Shown in pieces: positions 51,275 through 63,416 of a DNA stretch of 64,000 bases. Source of the DNA: Hymenolepis diminuta (lineage: Eukaryota; Platyhelminthes; Cestoda; Cyclophyllidea; Hymenolepididae); the NCBI GenBank assembly GCA_900708905.1, contig CAADRB010000024.1, positions 958,194 to 1,022,193 of the forward strand. Direction: 5' to 3'. Within the stretch, counting starts at the first letter, position 1; each line of letters begins with the position of its first letter. The notes under the pieces were generated by a model that made no database searches, was not told where the DNA came from, and worked only from the letters and a program-made list of their open reading frames with translations. A program made the translations under genes and the position numbers.

Positions 51275-51380
51275 TGTGGCACAGCCCAATAAATGATAAA
51301 GGGGAGGGTATCAAAAAGATACCGAGAGCAACATTCAGAAATCAAAGAGTCCACCTTCATTTGATTATTGGAATCGGGTT
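51275..51380 (-). repeat. Dispersed repeat C, copy 5 (minus strand)
   Basis: On the minus strand, CAACCCGATTCCAATAATCA is followed by AATGAAGGTGGACTCTTTGA, GTATCTTTTTGATACCCTCC and CTTTATCATTTATTGGGC. This reproduces the right half of repeat C seen at 22.8, 30.4 and 48.9 kb. It explains the 61-codon open frame on this strand (51175-51360) as repeat sequence, not a gene. Confidence 0.6.
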
Positions 51381-54300
51381 GGATAATAGCTATTAAGCTG
51401 GTTGTTCACGTTTCAGAAATCAAATTGGTAAGTGGTAAGTGGGAAAAATTTTTATGCATTCTTCTTCCTGGTGATGTAGAATTATGGTAACTGACGTTGA
51501 CCATCCAATAAACGTACCCAGTTCACAGACATCCTGCTTTCAGTTGACTTATTTAAGTTTACTAATGGCCATTTTATTCTTATAATCCACTAGAAGTAAA
51601 GAAAATCTATAACTTTCCATCATAAGAGAGCACCTAAAGTCCAATAAGTGATAAATCGGGAGGGTTGAGAAGAAGTGGTGGACAAAGTCGAAATAGTGGG
51701 CAAGTCACATTTCATCTGATCCTAAATTTGGCAGTTCATTGCTCAATTTTTCCTAAACTGAAACATCGGAATTTGTTCTCCGGATCCCTAAGTGAATTCT
51801 TGCTCTCGAGGCACAACACAAACTGATTGGCAGATTAATTTTGACAATGATAAATTGAAAATAATTTGACCTCTTTTCATTTATTTCTTGCCCAAAACTA
51901 ATTTTATTCGTTTCAACGCACTTCTGTCATTCAAGATACGGTTGAGTGCACTGTACACTTCATTGAATGAATCGGTTTTCGAGAATTCTGACTTCCCTTA
52001 CTTCAACGACTGGAAATTGAATAGTAACTTAAGTTCGCACTATTAACCCATTTTTGTAGAATTATTCAAAGAATGTGTACCAGCAACCACTATTCCGTTG
52101 TGCGCTCCTTATTTATAGTAAGAAATCGTCTGCAGAACGAACTGAAAGAATGGGGTAGCGAAAGGCCCTTTCCATCAACCACTTTTTGAAATAATGTAAC
52201 AGTTGAAGTTACATCCCTAAAAACAGCTAAAATAATTGTAAATTAACTTAATTTCGACCAATGGGATTAGAGGGATTGTTTTTCAATAATTTAATTTAAA
52301 TGGCCATAAAAAGTAATAATATTATCATAATACGCTTTATTTAGAAAATATATATTAAAAAATTCTTTATTTATTGATATATTGATAAATATAAAATAAT
52401 TTTGTTGTAAAATTAAACAAAAAGCAAATCGTGAAATCGTTAATTTAAATTAGATTTGGTATTTAATTTTCAAATATCAACTTGCATAAGTGAAAATCGC
52501 ACTTCAGTCACAATCAATTGCATTTGTACAAAGGTATAAATAATATTTATTTATTATTTTTGTTTTACTGTGTTGCGGCAAACGATTGGTCCTTCCAACT
52601 GCCAGCCACTAGACGTAAGGCCCACATACCAAACCGCTTAGTTGACAGTCCCAATCTACCTCAAAGTTAGAAGACGAAGAGTAACTGGATGCGCCTTATT
52701 AGGTTATTAAAGAAATGGACAATATTTTGGGTGGTCCGTTTGTCATGGTTTAACAGACAGCTCATTAACAAAGAAGGACAGATAAACTTGCTAATACAAG
52801 CTTAGTTAAAGTAATGAGTTTGTTTGATGGTATTTTAAGAGACGGGACATTAGCAGAGAGGGGCAGAGAAACGTGTTTATTCATGCGGAGGTAAGACAAA
52901 GCATACATGTTTGCACACATGTACACAGGTGAGAAGTTTTTTTGGGAGTAGACTTAAACTGTGTGCAAATTTTAAATTTTGGAATATGGCTGCTCGACTT
53001 CACCATATCTCTTTCGATCTGATCAGCTTTGGAGTATAATATGGGGGAGGAATTTGTGAATTGATAGAAGCGACCAGGAATAGGCAGTCTGCAGCACTCT
53101 TTCTGAAGCTGACTCATCTTGCATTATCCAAACCGTTGGGTGATATCTTTATCGGCCGTTTATTAGAGTAACCGATGACAAAAGTAACGGGCTCAACTTT
53201 GTGTACTAAATGAAATGTGAATGGACATAAAGTCAGTAAGATCCAGGAAGGATCATGAAAAGTACAAAGAAAGAACTAGAGGGAACAGTCATCTAAAATC
53301 GATGATCACATTCCTATGACTCAGCGTTTTCAGTCACGCTGTGTGAAACTTGCACCCTACCATTCTAATCCTTCTTCTTTCTAATCATCCCTTTTCTCTC
53401 ATTTCTTGGTATTATGCAATATTCTCGCTGTTTAACTCAACTCTTCGTCTTTCAGTCTGGGAAAAGGCTGTTTTTTTCCTGTCTGCTTACACTCCTAAAT
53501 AGTTCAGCTGGATGAATTTATTGCCACTTTAAATCGAATCATCTCTGCCTTTACTTACATATAACATACATAAAAGGGGAAGTGACTTAATTGAATAAAA
53601 ACACAGAAAAATCATCACGAAGACCAAGGATAACATACAGTTTAGTCGACATTTTATGAAGACGAATGATAGGGATTGATAATCAATACGTGAGTGAGCA
53701 GTGAGCACTATTTGCCTTCCTAGATCTGAGTTTCCTTCATATGCACAAAGGGCAGCCAATGAAATTTCAAGGGTATGAATACCTATCCCTCTTTTGTTAG
53801 AATGGAAGATTCACTAACATCAGACATCATTATACATCACGTGTTAATTGGAGTCACCTTGCCGGGGAATAATTGAATAAATTCACTCTCAAATCAAGCT
53901 ATAATTAATTTTTTATTAAGATTGTAGGAATCTTACGAGTAATATAAACCAATTATATCCGATCAACTCATGAAATGCGTATTATTTACCTGAATATTAA
54001 TGACGTGGGCCTGCAAATAATTTGAAGTACGACTGAATATATACTCTCATTCCTGTTAATCAGTGCCAATCTGTGTTAACAGAAAACCTTGGCTTGGACC
54101 AGATTACTGACCAATAACTGAAGTGATTGAGTCGGCACATCGTCAGATCATTTAATACTGTTCCCTTTGAAATATCCGATTGGGCTTTCGAATTGCTATG
54201 TGTGACCCAATGAATGCGGAATCCATTGTCATACCACTGAAAAAGAAATTACGAGTGCTACAAATTCCTACCTGTTTCATTGTTCAATTAAGACGCCTAA

Positions 54301-56058
54301 ATCTCTTAAATACAAATATGTAGAAGCGGTGTTACGAAGGAGTGAGATAGTCGAGGAAAGTCGACAAAAAGGTCAGAGATCGTATGTAGAACAAAGTGAA
54401 AGAAGTGGAAAATTGAGGCAATCGATAAGCAACCCCGAGTACTTACAAAGGTCATTGCAGAGCTGTGCGATGAAATGATAATTGAGAGAGCAGATAAAAG
54501 TTATTTTTCAGGATAGTTTAAGCAAGGCACAAATTTAACTTTACCTTTACCTAAGGGATTTTAATTAATACTCTGCTAACCTAATAAGCCATAAAATGAA
54601 GAAAGAGGTAACTGTCAACGTAAGTCAGATTAATTAAAACCCACGCAAATTTGTAAAATTTACAAAAACGAGAAGGCAAAACGTCATTAACTGGATTTTG
54701 CTAAGTTCTTGACGAGTTAACGCTATGTGTACTCTACTTCACGAGGTGAAAAGTATATTAGGCAATTGCTACTAAAGTTCTTGAGCGATCGGAGCTCACG
54801 AATGTAATGAACAGCACTATAATTATTTAAACTTTTCCATAAATTTGATGTAGAATCGAAAGCAAAGGAACCGAAATGACTTATGACAGGACTTAGATTA
54901 ATGAAAGCGCAGCCATGGAGTCTATTTTAGGAAGCGTGATCAAATTGGATCTTTATTAAGGCATATCGCATAGACAAATTCACAAATTCTTTAAGATTTA
55001 TGATAGATGAATAAAAGATAGGGCAGCAGGTAGGGATGACCTGTGAGAGTCACCAACCAACTTGCCACGACCTCAAATCGTAATCAAGAGCGATCTCATT
55101 AAGATGAATAGATGACCTGATTTAGCCAATTGCCTCGGTGAACTCCTAGTTCGGTTCCTCCATTGATCCACTCTGCGTGCAGATGTGTTTCCGTTTTCCC
55201 AGTTAGGTTGCGCCTTCTGACGTTCTGTGTGACTTATACTATGTTTTCTAACTGAGGATGAAAATTTCCCTCAAGTGGTCCCCAAATACTTTTAATGGTC
55301 TATGGACGTACACTGTTCCTGACATCTTGACAGTTAGTTTGGACAAAAACTGTCATAAATTTAGGACGAGTGGTCACTGCACACTTTCCCAGATCGTCTT
55401 TTTCACCGTCAGAGTGGAAACTGATTTCCCGTATAGGGTTGGCACAGTTGGCACAAACCACTATTTTTATCTCCTGACTGTCAATGAGACCTCCCATGGG
55501 TAATTGGCTACCCTTTCTATATATACCAGCGTAATAAAATCTAATTTTAGTCTTAAATGCAATTCTCTTAAAATAATGCAATTCTATTGTAATAAATTGG
55601 ATGTTTTTTTCTGCAGTATCATAATCAATAATGGATAACGAGTGAAATTTAATATAATTTAGGGTACTTAATCGAAATAATCTTACCCGTGGTCAATTCT
55701 CAATAACTGCATTTCAGGACCAGATGTATCTTTTCATTTAATCGGAGATGCCTCTTTGTCCAGTCTCCTGTCGTTAGAATGTCTCTGAACAAATGAAACA
55801 GTAAAATAATTCATAGTCAATTTTACTTACTTACTGTTGCATTATCGTTGAACTCAGATGGTCCTGTTAGCATCAATTTTCTGCTGATTGATGGAATATT
55901 ATGTCATTTCATTCCATTGCTGTTATGTCCTGCACTATGATATTCTGATATCTAAATTCATTCATTTTAATTCATGGGCCTGATATATTTATACGTCGTA
56001 TCAGTGGTTCTGAATATCTTTTCAATAATATGAAGTTTATTTACTTTTTCCTTGAAAT
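51381..56058. other. Gene-poor stretch with a weak two-exon candidate
   Basis: A possible two-exon plus-strand gene is described in the findings (55257-55502 and about 55726-55799). The rest showed no supported gene. Confidence 0.45.
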
Positions 56059-56507
56059 ATGGCAGATTTCATCCAGTTCACCAGAGATGACGATGCCGGA
56101 TTACAGACATTACATAAAATTTCTTCCATGGCAGGTGATCACCATTCAAGGCTGACGCCAGATTTGGTAGACAATTGAATATTTCCCATTTACGTTAGAC
56201 AAACTAATCATTTGGGGAGTTTTCATTTTGCAAACTTGTTTCATTTTCAGCACTGTTAGGTGGAGGAAAATTTTTCGCCACTTTAGAACGACGTCTAGGA
56301 AGCAATCTAGGAATCATATTAAATTTTCCTTGTTTTTAAGTGGTATTGATGGGCTGTAACGGTAACCCTATTTTGACTGATCAAGAACATGTGGCTTTGT
56401 GGACACAGAGATCTATGTTTGCCAACTTGGTTAAATTGGTGATGAGAATGTACAAAACCAGTTTGACACAGTATTTGCCATCGGTTCCACCGGCATTACA
56501 TAAGTAA
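56059..56507 (+). CDS. Probable small three-exon gene of unknown function
   Basis: Exon 1 is 56059-56134 (MADFIQFTRDD start, ends one base into a codon before GTGATC). Exon 2 starts at 56251 after a strong acceptor (TTGTTTCATTTTCAG) and reads LLGGGKFFATLERRLG. Exon 3 is 56341-56507, after a strong acceptor (TTTTCCTTGTTTTTAAG), reads LTDQEHVALWTQ and LVKLVMRMYKTSL, and ends PPALHK-stop. All three join in a consistent phase, giving about 94-97 residues. Intron 1 is 116 bp. Intron 2 is very short and its donor is uncertain: either GT at 56293 (48 bp) or a GC donor at 56302 (39 bp). There is no signal peptide or membrane segment. No family could be named; the N-terminus faintly recalls PEX11, but not enough to claim it. 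The splice model is an inference. Confidence 0.45.
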
Positions 56508-58514
56508 CTCTATCTTATAAATCACCAACGTAGAACAGAGAAAAGTGGTCAAATTGCCCTCTTTCTCAGCTTTACGAACTTCACTACAGTACAGTAAGAA
56601 GAAAGAATGACCGATTATTGAAACTAGAATTCTGTGAGTGAGCGGCAGTCTTATTATCAGTAAGACGAAATAAATGTGACAAAGAGGTAGAGTAAAGGTC
56701 AAAACACAGGTGTCAGAGAATGAAGAAGCGGCTCCAAAGCCGAGGGGTGAATTATGCAAAGAACTATGTGAAGACGGCAAAACCCCGATAAGACTCATAT
56801 GCAACCGCTATTAAGCTCAAGGTCATTGTACTGGTTTGATATTTGATGAGATAGTAATCCATAAAATGAAGGTCTGTAGGGCACTTATGAAACTGTGGTT
56901 TTTAAGATACGCCACTGCAAAAATGATGAATCCTTATTCAGCCGAGTTTACTAATATAGAACTTTCAAAGCCAAATTTCAAATGTCACTATCCTCTTCGT
57001 TCGGTAAATTTAACTTGAAATTCTATGAATTTTCCGTATTACTACCTCCGATAAACGATTCTTGATCATTCGATTGGGTGGTCTTGAAGTGAAAAAATAT
57101 CTCATCTTCTCTCTCTTTATTCTTGTGAATAATTTGACAACCTGCTGTGGTCCCAACAATACATGTCCTCAACGAAGAATGAAGTTCTCATTTTACTGAA
57201 GTGACCTAAAAATGAGTCAAGGGTATTAGACCATATCTGTAACCCCTGAGTGAGCATTGTGTATTGCACTATCCTACCTGACTCTCTACATTCCTCTGAT
57301 TTTCTGATATTCACTCTTATATTTGTAAGAGGAGCACAGCCAGGATACTTTGCTGCCGATCTCTTAGATATACGGCTTGCTTTTTCTCCTTAATGCTACC
57401 TTAGTGACCACGTTTGAAGAGTAACATTTATCATCATAGAAATAACATTACCTAGCTCATCTATCACCGTTTAGATGACGGAGAAAGAGGTATGACAGTG
57501 GGAAGCAGAGTTTACCGAGCAAGGATCAGGAATCTCGAGAAACAGATAGAGATGGATCAAGACGTGGCTGTGGGTGTGTGTGTGTTTTTAAAAGTTAGTT
57601 CAAAAGTGTAAATAAACGCTGTATCAAAGTGGAGACTCAATAGGAAGTTATAAGCTGAACGGAGGAGAGGGGGGGGGGAGGGAGTCATAGCAAGTATTTA
57701 GACCTCGACGAGGCGTCCAAAGTTACATTTTCGAATTTTTGGCAGATGATCACGCCGAGTATGACAACGAGGGGAAGAGATTCAGCGTCCTCTATAGATT
57801 TTTAACAGGTGATGACGGCATATCCCTCTTTATAACTACACCGTGGATTTATTCCTTTTTCTTCAAAATATCTGAAATTGTATTCAGATTGCACCTTTTG
57901 CTTTAACCAAACTTCCCAACCTGCTGAAAAAATATAAAAATTGCATAAAGGACTTTCTACTTACCTTCTCTCTAATTAATTTTTTAGAAAGCCCACCTAT
58001 TCCCCACCCCTTTCTACAGAATGACATGTGGGACTAGTAAATTTCAAGCACAAATTGATTGCATAATCTCATTTTGTGGGCTGTCTTCCATTTTAACGAC
58101 CAAATTAAAATCATAATTTTCAAAAAGACATAAAATAACAAAAAATGAAATTATAATCACCTATCTTCAAATCCCGACTGTTTATTTTAACAGAGTAAAA
58201 GAAGTCTGTTTGTATAAAATGCTCCAGCAAAAGAGTGATCATCGAACCGAAGTGATCACGAATCACGAGAAATAAAATAATGTCAGTGTGGGAGTAGTAT
58301 GGTACAATCTTAGGAACACTACTTTCCATCAACCAATCATCGTGTGGATACATCGCTAATAAGACATGAGTGACAACCCTCAATTTATATATTTCCTAAT
58401 TCTTTTAATAGCGAACTGGAGCTATCTACTAACCACTTTAATTGTCTTTTGCAGAAAAGAAAAGGACAGATAGGCTTACGTGTCACTACAGTTTCAGATC
58501 CCCAGTAATGCTTT

Positions 58515-58575
58515 GTGGCCAACGCCTAGCAAGCCGGAGGTTACGAGATCGATGGTTGACAGGCGTGTATCAATT
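58515..58575 (+). repeat. Possible tRNA-Arg-like SINE relic
   Basis: TTGTGGCCAACGCCTAGCAA, then GCCGGAGGTTACGAGATCGA and TGGTTGACAGG resemble the D-arm, anticodon region and T-arm order of a tRNA-Arg-type sequence. The arms do not pair well and the B-box is weak, so at most it is an old tRNA-derived fragment. Confidence 0.25.
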
Positions 58576-60093
58576 ATCGTCACACAGACGGGCTAGATCT
58601 ATGTAGAACATGGGATTTTTAATCAGCTAAATGATAGTGGTAGAAAATTTCTATATCCTGAAATCTCCAGAGAAATATTGAAAAAAATATAATTAAAAAA
58701 TCGATATGCATATACGTATACTTGTGCTATCCTTTAATCCTTTAGGTAAAAAGTGTTCTTCAATTGAATATATTTTAAGTATCGATAAGTACGTTGGAAC
58801 TCAGATTTATGAAACAGCACTTAGAATCGATGTGAAGCTGTGGGAGGATGATCCGCTACTACGAGCCTCTTTCTTCAACAGTCTAAATCAGCTCAAGTAT
58901 CATCGATTGATCATGCGAATTCTTGTACCCCGATGATACAACGGTCAACTTACATGCCTGTTGTGTCCCAAGTCATGAGCTCTGGCATAATCAAATGCGC
59001 TGGTTAAAATTGTTCAATAAATAAATAGAAGAATAAAAATATCTCCTCAAATGAGGTCTAACATGTTATACTTTCATTCAACAGACAAGAAACTTATCAT
59101 TACATATTCACTTATCTTTCACTCAATAGACTGGTTCTCAACGATTTGTGAATTAATGCTTTTTTTGCAATAGACCGGTCTCTTTGAAACAGGAAAGGAT
59201 TTTCAGTCACCAAAAGTTGTTTTTGTCTCTTTAGTTACTGATTTAAATAATTCCTGAAAGAAATGCGTAGACAGATACTTTTCTCATATGACATGAGAAT
59301 ACATAAAATATGAACTCAGTGGAAGAAGCAACAAGTTTTCAATTAAAACAACAGAAAGAGTAGCTGAAGAAACACTGAATTGCTGAATGAACTGCTGTGA
59401 TGACCGAAATAAAATGTGAGAATCATATTTTCATGAGAAAATTTCAAAACGGAGTTAAGTGAATGTCAATTATTTACTCCTACTCACCTTACATTCTTCA
59501 TAAGTTCAGGTATTTAATTGTATTTTCACAAATAATTATACGGTCCAAACGAAGTCATATAAAGTGGCAGATCAATGGCACTATAATATGAATAACAACG
59601 CCTTTCACAAGCCTCTAAAACACGCTACAGTTGGAAACAAATTAACAACTCTTCTCTGTATGCCAAAAGTATTGACCCGTAAAGGATCTGCTTCTAACTT
59701 CAGATTCTCCAATTGTAAAATTTTATGGATATTCTGCCAAGACAAGATGTTCTTGATATACGCATAAAGTGAGAATGAAATAAATCAATCCAGTCACAAG
59801 AGAATTCTTTTAAAATTACCTTTAATGGAATGGCTGGAATAAACTTCACTGTAGAAGTTAGTGAAAAAAAACCAAGAATTTGTTAAGTGCGTTTCACATC
59901 ATAATAGGGTGTATTTAGTTAGAGATACGTACGGTCTGTGAGTTGACGTACGTTTTGCGTGGGATTTCAGCATCACGAGTATGTGTTAAGCAGCATGTGA
60001 GAGGCGGTAGATTAAATTCTACTCAGCCTCACATTTCACCTTAGTCCACACTTGCAATAGACTCCACAAAACAGTTCAGAAGATGCACATACT

Positions 60094-60119
60094 ATATTTG
60101 CTCTAAATTGAGCAAATAT
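60094..60119. repeat. Short perfect inverted repeat
   Basis: ATATTTGCTC, six bases, GAGCAAATAT. It lies about 620 bp beyond the stop codon of the VAMP7-like gene, on its downstream side, just before the tandem duplication. Confidence 0.6.
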
Positions 60120-60143
60120 GGCAAAATCAACAAACATAATCGC

Positions 60144-60395
60144 GTCAAGTTTTGTACCGATGTATCCACCTACCGAATCATAACCACTGCAACTGTGTAA
60201 TGACATTCTCCACTTCCTCCAACTAATCCAACGGCATAGGAAGTATCATTCGATTAATAAGTAACATCTCGTCAAGTTTTGCATCGGTTTTTGGCCTGGT
60301 AAATTACAATCGGAACTACTGCATAATTAGATTACCCGTCTTCTCCAACTAGTCCTTATCAGATAGCAGAATAAGGAATAATTATACTAACGTCG
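60144..60395. repeat. Diverged tandem duplication (~127-bp unit)
   Basis: Two successive units share GTCAAGTTTTG (60144 and 60271), AACTGTGTAAT/TACTGCATAAT and CCAACTARTCC (60219 and 60345) at a constant spacing of about 127 bp. A third, more worn unit may start near 60391. No coding sense was found. The array lies about 350 bp downstream of the VAMP7-like stop codon. Confidence 0.6.
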
Positions 60396-60740
60396 CTTCA
60401 ATTTCTTCTACCTACGCATAAAATTACCGATTGTTTTCTTGATCAAGAACTTACCAAAAACCCTTGCTTCACTTAAAGTAGAAGCATTTCGAAAGAGTTT
60501 TAAAAGGTAATTTAAGTAATTTTAAACCCCTATTCACATATATTTTCTGTCTACATCAAGTGGGCCAAAGATTAAAGACTTGAATAATCCACAAAAGGTA
60601 TAAGAAAACAGTAAATTAAAATAACACAGTAAAGTAAACGTGAAATCTGGGAGGCAATGACACGATGGTATCTGTTGCTTAATCACAGCCAATAAATGTG
60701 CGGAAAGTAGGATCACCAAGTTGAACTTCGGGTTTGAGGG

Positions 60741-61941
60741 TTATTCGAAGACCTTAGCTTGCCAAAGAATAATCATAAGGATAACGAACACAATGATAAA
60801 AATAGTTCCAAATAATAGTATACGCATTCGGCAATTTTCCCAGTAGGTCTTTTCCTTCACTCGCCTGGCAGTACTCTGGAACATTTGAGCCTGAAATTAA
60901 AACAAAACGATTGTAACTATCACTTGCACTAAAACTAATTGAATTAATACTCAGATTTGATATTCCTGTTCATACACTACCGATAGATCTCATTTTAAGA
61001 AAGACCATGTTGGATAATTATTTGAGTACTTTAAGAGTCTATTCGGTGTTACAGTGAATCGTTCTGAAGTATAGTCATTAGGATAATGCAAGAGAAAGGA
61101 GCCAAATATGATGGCCTTCATTTTTCAGTTTTCAAAAAAAGATTCATGTTTTACATCACGAGCTGCAAATACGAACAAATTAGCCTGCATTTTGTTGTTA
61201 ATCTGGTAGACCACAATCAAAATAGTTGAAATGCTAAATAGACTTACATCCGTTTGAAACTGATCAGTTTTATCAAAGAGATCGTCCAATTTATCGCCTC
61301 GTTCATTGAGATTTGTTAGATTTTGTTGCATAATAAGAGTAACGTCATTGACCTGGCTTCTAAGACCCAACAAACGCGTTGCCGATTGACTGTTGAAATC
61401 AGCCTTAGGAAATAATAAAAAATTATTAATTTTCGTCAATCAGTTAACGGAAATAAAGACGCTGTTAGGCGTAAAATACCATCATTGCAGATAGGGTTCG
61501 ACCGAAATCAACCTGATGACAATGTTCAGAACCAGACTGGGCTTCCAAGACCCTAGATTGGTCAGACGTAAACGCAGCAAATACCTACAAAATATAACCA
61601 AATATTATAAACATGATGCAAAGGAGGGCGTACAATAAAGGTTAAAATTTATGTTAACGACAAATTACCCTTTTCAGAAAGTTAAGTGTTTGTTGTTGAG
61701 AAGTAGATACAGATGTAACGGCAACATAACTGATATTATTGAATGTATAACAACTGTATGTTTGACTAAAAGGAGATGTCAATTATAGGTAAACAACTTA
61801 CCCTTCCAAATAGCAAGTAATAAATTCCTGTACCGAATTTTCCAGCTGCGTTCGGACAATCTTTCCATAATCAATCGGTCCTATAGCTTGTTCACATAAT
61901 ACGCGCGATCCACAGCAAACTGCGGCGTAATAGATACTCAT
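60741..61941 (-). CDS. VAMP7: VAMP7-type longin R-SNARE (vesicle-associated membrane protein 7)
   Basis: Tail-anchored R-SNARE for fusion of vesicles with late endosomes, lysosomes or the plasma membrane. Five exons join in phase: 61941-61802, 61765-61669, 61584-61480, 61403-61248 and 60890-60741, giving 215 residues (human VAMP7 has 220). All introns are GT-AG (36, 84, 76 and 357 bp). Residues 1 to about 110 form the longin domain (starts MSIYYAAVCCGSRVL; the NFLKR and VDFGRTLSAM stretches match family positions). The SNARE motif covers about 129-182, with the zero-layer Arg at 149 in NERGDKL and the DKTDQF block after it. A basic/aromatic KEKTYWENCRMR stretch precedes a single membrane segment (190-209). 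The short luminal end is AKVFE. The Met at 61941 is preferred over an in-frame Met at 61983, because the longin fold starts directly at MSIYY. The membrane segment excludes Ykt6; Sec22 fits less well around the zero layer. Confidence 0.92.
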
Positions 61942-63378
61942 TATCAGGAACGGAAGAAGAGCGACGCTACTTCCTAACCTCACGCAATCAAAATGATGAA
62001 GTTTAATTTTGTATAAATAAACACAATTTTTAAAGCTAAAATAGTCATATTTAAAAGTTAATAAACTGCTTAATAAAACTATGATTTAAGTAGGTTTTTT
62101 ATTATAATATGCATTAACATTACTATAGATTAAATTCTTTTGGTAATATACTTTAACAATATCACATATAATTGATTATCACTATGCTTACTCGCAATAC
62201 TCGAATTTATTATGATTATAAGCAATCAATTTCTATAATATTTACACAGAGTAAATTTCAACTACATATTTATATGTATTTGGTCAGTTAATATAGTAAA
62301 TGAATAAGTCTAATTAAAATTTTTTCAAAATTATGAACATAGTTGTTGTAAAAAAATGGCTCCATTAACAATCACTTTTAACCCCTAAATTTTAGGATGT
62401 TTTTGTATTACATTAATCTTTTGATCTAACATGAAACTGTTAATTTGACTGATCTGTTATCAGACATAGGCATTTAATTGTTATGATACCCCAAACTATT
62501 TGAACCTCATCGGAATCCCCTGTTTTTAAGATGATAATACGAATCTATCTAATTCAATAAAAGCTATTTCGATATACTTTTCTATGAAAACGAATCTTTC
62601 TCACTGAATTATTTTTTGCCCTTTTAACTCGTCCTTCCTATATAATTAAATGATGAAATTATCCATTCCGCGTTAATCTAATTAGTCTAAAAAACGAGTG
62701 GTTTGTTCGATAACCAGTTCTAAAATTTCTTATATAATATTATTGGAACAACCTATTACACAAAATATATCTAGTGATCAGCGCTGATAAGGTCTCCATA
62801 GACGGTCATATATGTGTGTTTGCATGTAAATGCGCATGCAGGTGCCAATCATCAATTAAAGGCATCAATAACTAAAAATGGTTGACGTCTCATGAAAAAT
62901 ATTTTGCATATAAGCCCAATTTTATTTATAAATAAATTAGGATGGCCTATTCTCCACAACCGTAATGATTCAATGAGATCAGTGAATTTACATATTACTT
63001 TTATGTTGCTTCCGTTCACTTCTTATATTAAACACCCAAAAATCAATAAATTTATTGATATTCTTATTTTAAGGATTCTTTTTACGTTTCTTTGCAATTT
63101 AAGAGGCTTAGAGGAAAAGCTGGAATGGCAATTTAATAGATTCCTAAAAAATTAAATTTCTGTCAAATAAAATAAAATTCGTCATTTTTCGCAGATGAAA
63201 AGTTATTACGGGACCATTTGCTTGATATCCTACACATGTCGACAAAAACTTTCTATTCTTGGTGGTCAATAATAAAACCCCACTGAGCATTCGTTAATTC
63301 TTCACATTTTCGATTAATAAATTTGAAATAATTATATTTAAAAGCGTTTGACATAGGACAAAGTTTTTGAAAAAGCAA
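61942..63378. other. Intergenic region, likely VAMP7 promoter and 5' UTR
   Basis: AT-rich DNA between the end of the coiled-coil gene and the VAMP7-like start. No clear promoter element could be assigned. On the plus strand ATGAAAAGTTATTACGGG at 63195 follows an acceptor-like TTTTTCGCAG, but it is short and unsupported. Confidence 0.5.
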
Positions 63379-63384
63379 TTTATT
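63379..63384 (-). promoter_or_regulatory. Polyadenylation signal AATAAA of the coiled-coil gene
   Basis: AATAAA on the minus strand, about 33 nt after the TAA at 63417-63419. It is the right distance for the 3' end of that gene. Confidence 0.6.
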
Positions 63385-63416
63385 GCATGACACTATCTAA
63401 AAGCAATTGATATCTT

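Larger units (their letters stand above)
56508..60740. other. Intergenic region between two convergent genes
   Basis: No gene was supported. 56530-56800 and 57470-57700 are less AT-rich and repeat-like. The latter has AATAAACGCTGTATC, which resembles the middle of the LTR-like repeat at 36.86 kb, and a 10-base G run at 57669-57678. The plus frame at 58706-58936 has locally higher GC and an AATAAA about 85 bp downstream, but no family motif. Confidence 0.45.

Noticed and set aside
51175..51360. 61-codon minus-strand frame with protein-like sequence
   Set aside because: Its 5' two thirds is repeat C, which appears elsewhere on both strands without keeping this frame.
56496..56804. 102-codon minus-strand frame rich in hydrophobic residues
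   Set aside because: No signal of a family, no splice context, and it starts in a repeat-like interval. The length is not rare by chance here.
58706..58936. Possible UQCRB-like (complex III subunit 7) exon
   Set aside because: A loose similarity in spacing of basic and aromatic residues was considered, but the conserved LP..QW-type block and upstream motifs are absent.
61939..61983. Upstream in-frame Met giving VAMP7 a hydrophobic N-terminal extension
   Set aside because: Longin SNAREs begin directly with the longin fold. The extension would act like a signal sequence and does not fit the family.
63195..63270. Short plus-strand exon after TTTTTCGCAG
   Set aside because: Only about 25 codons in any frame, no donor or partner exon, and it lies antisense in the gap between two minus-strand genes.
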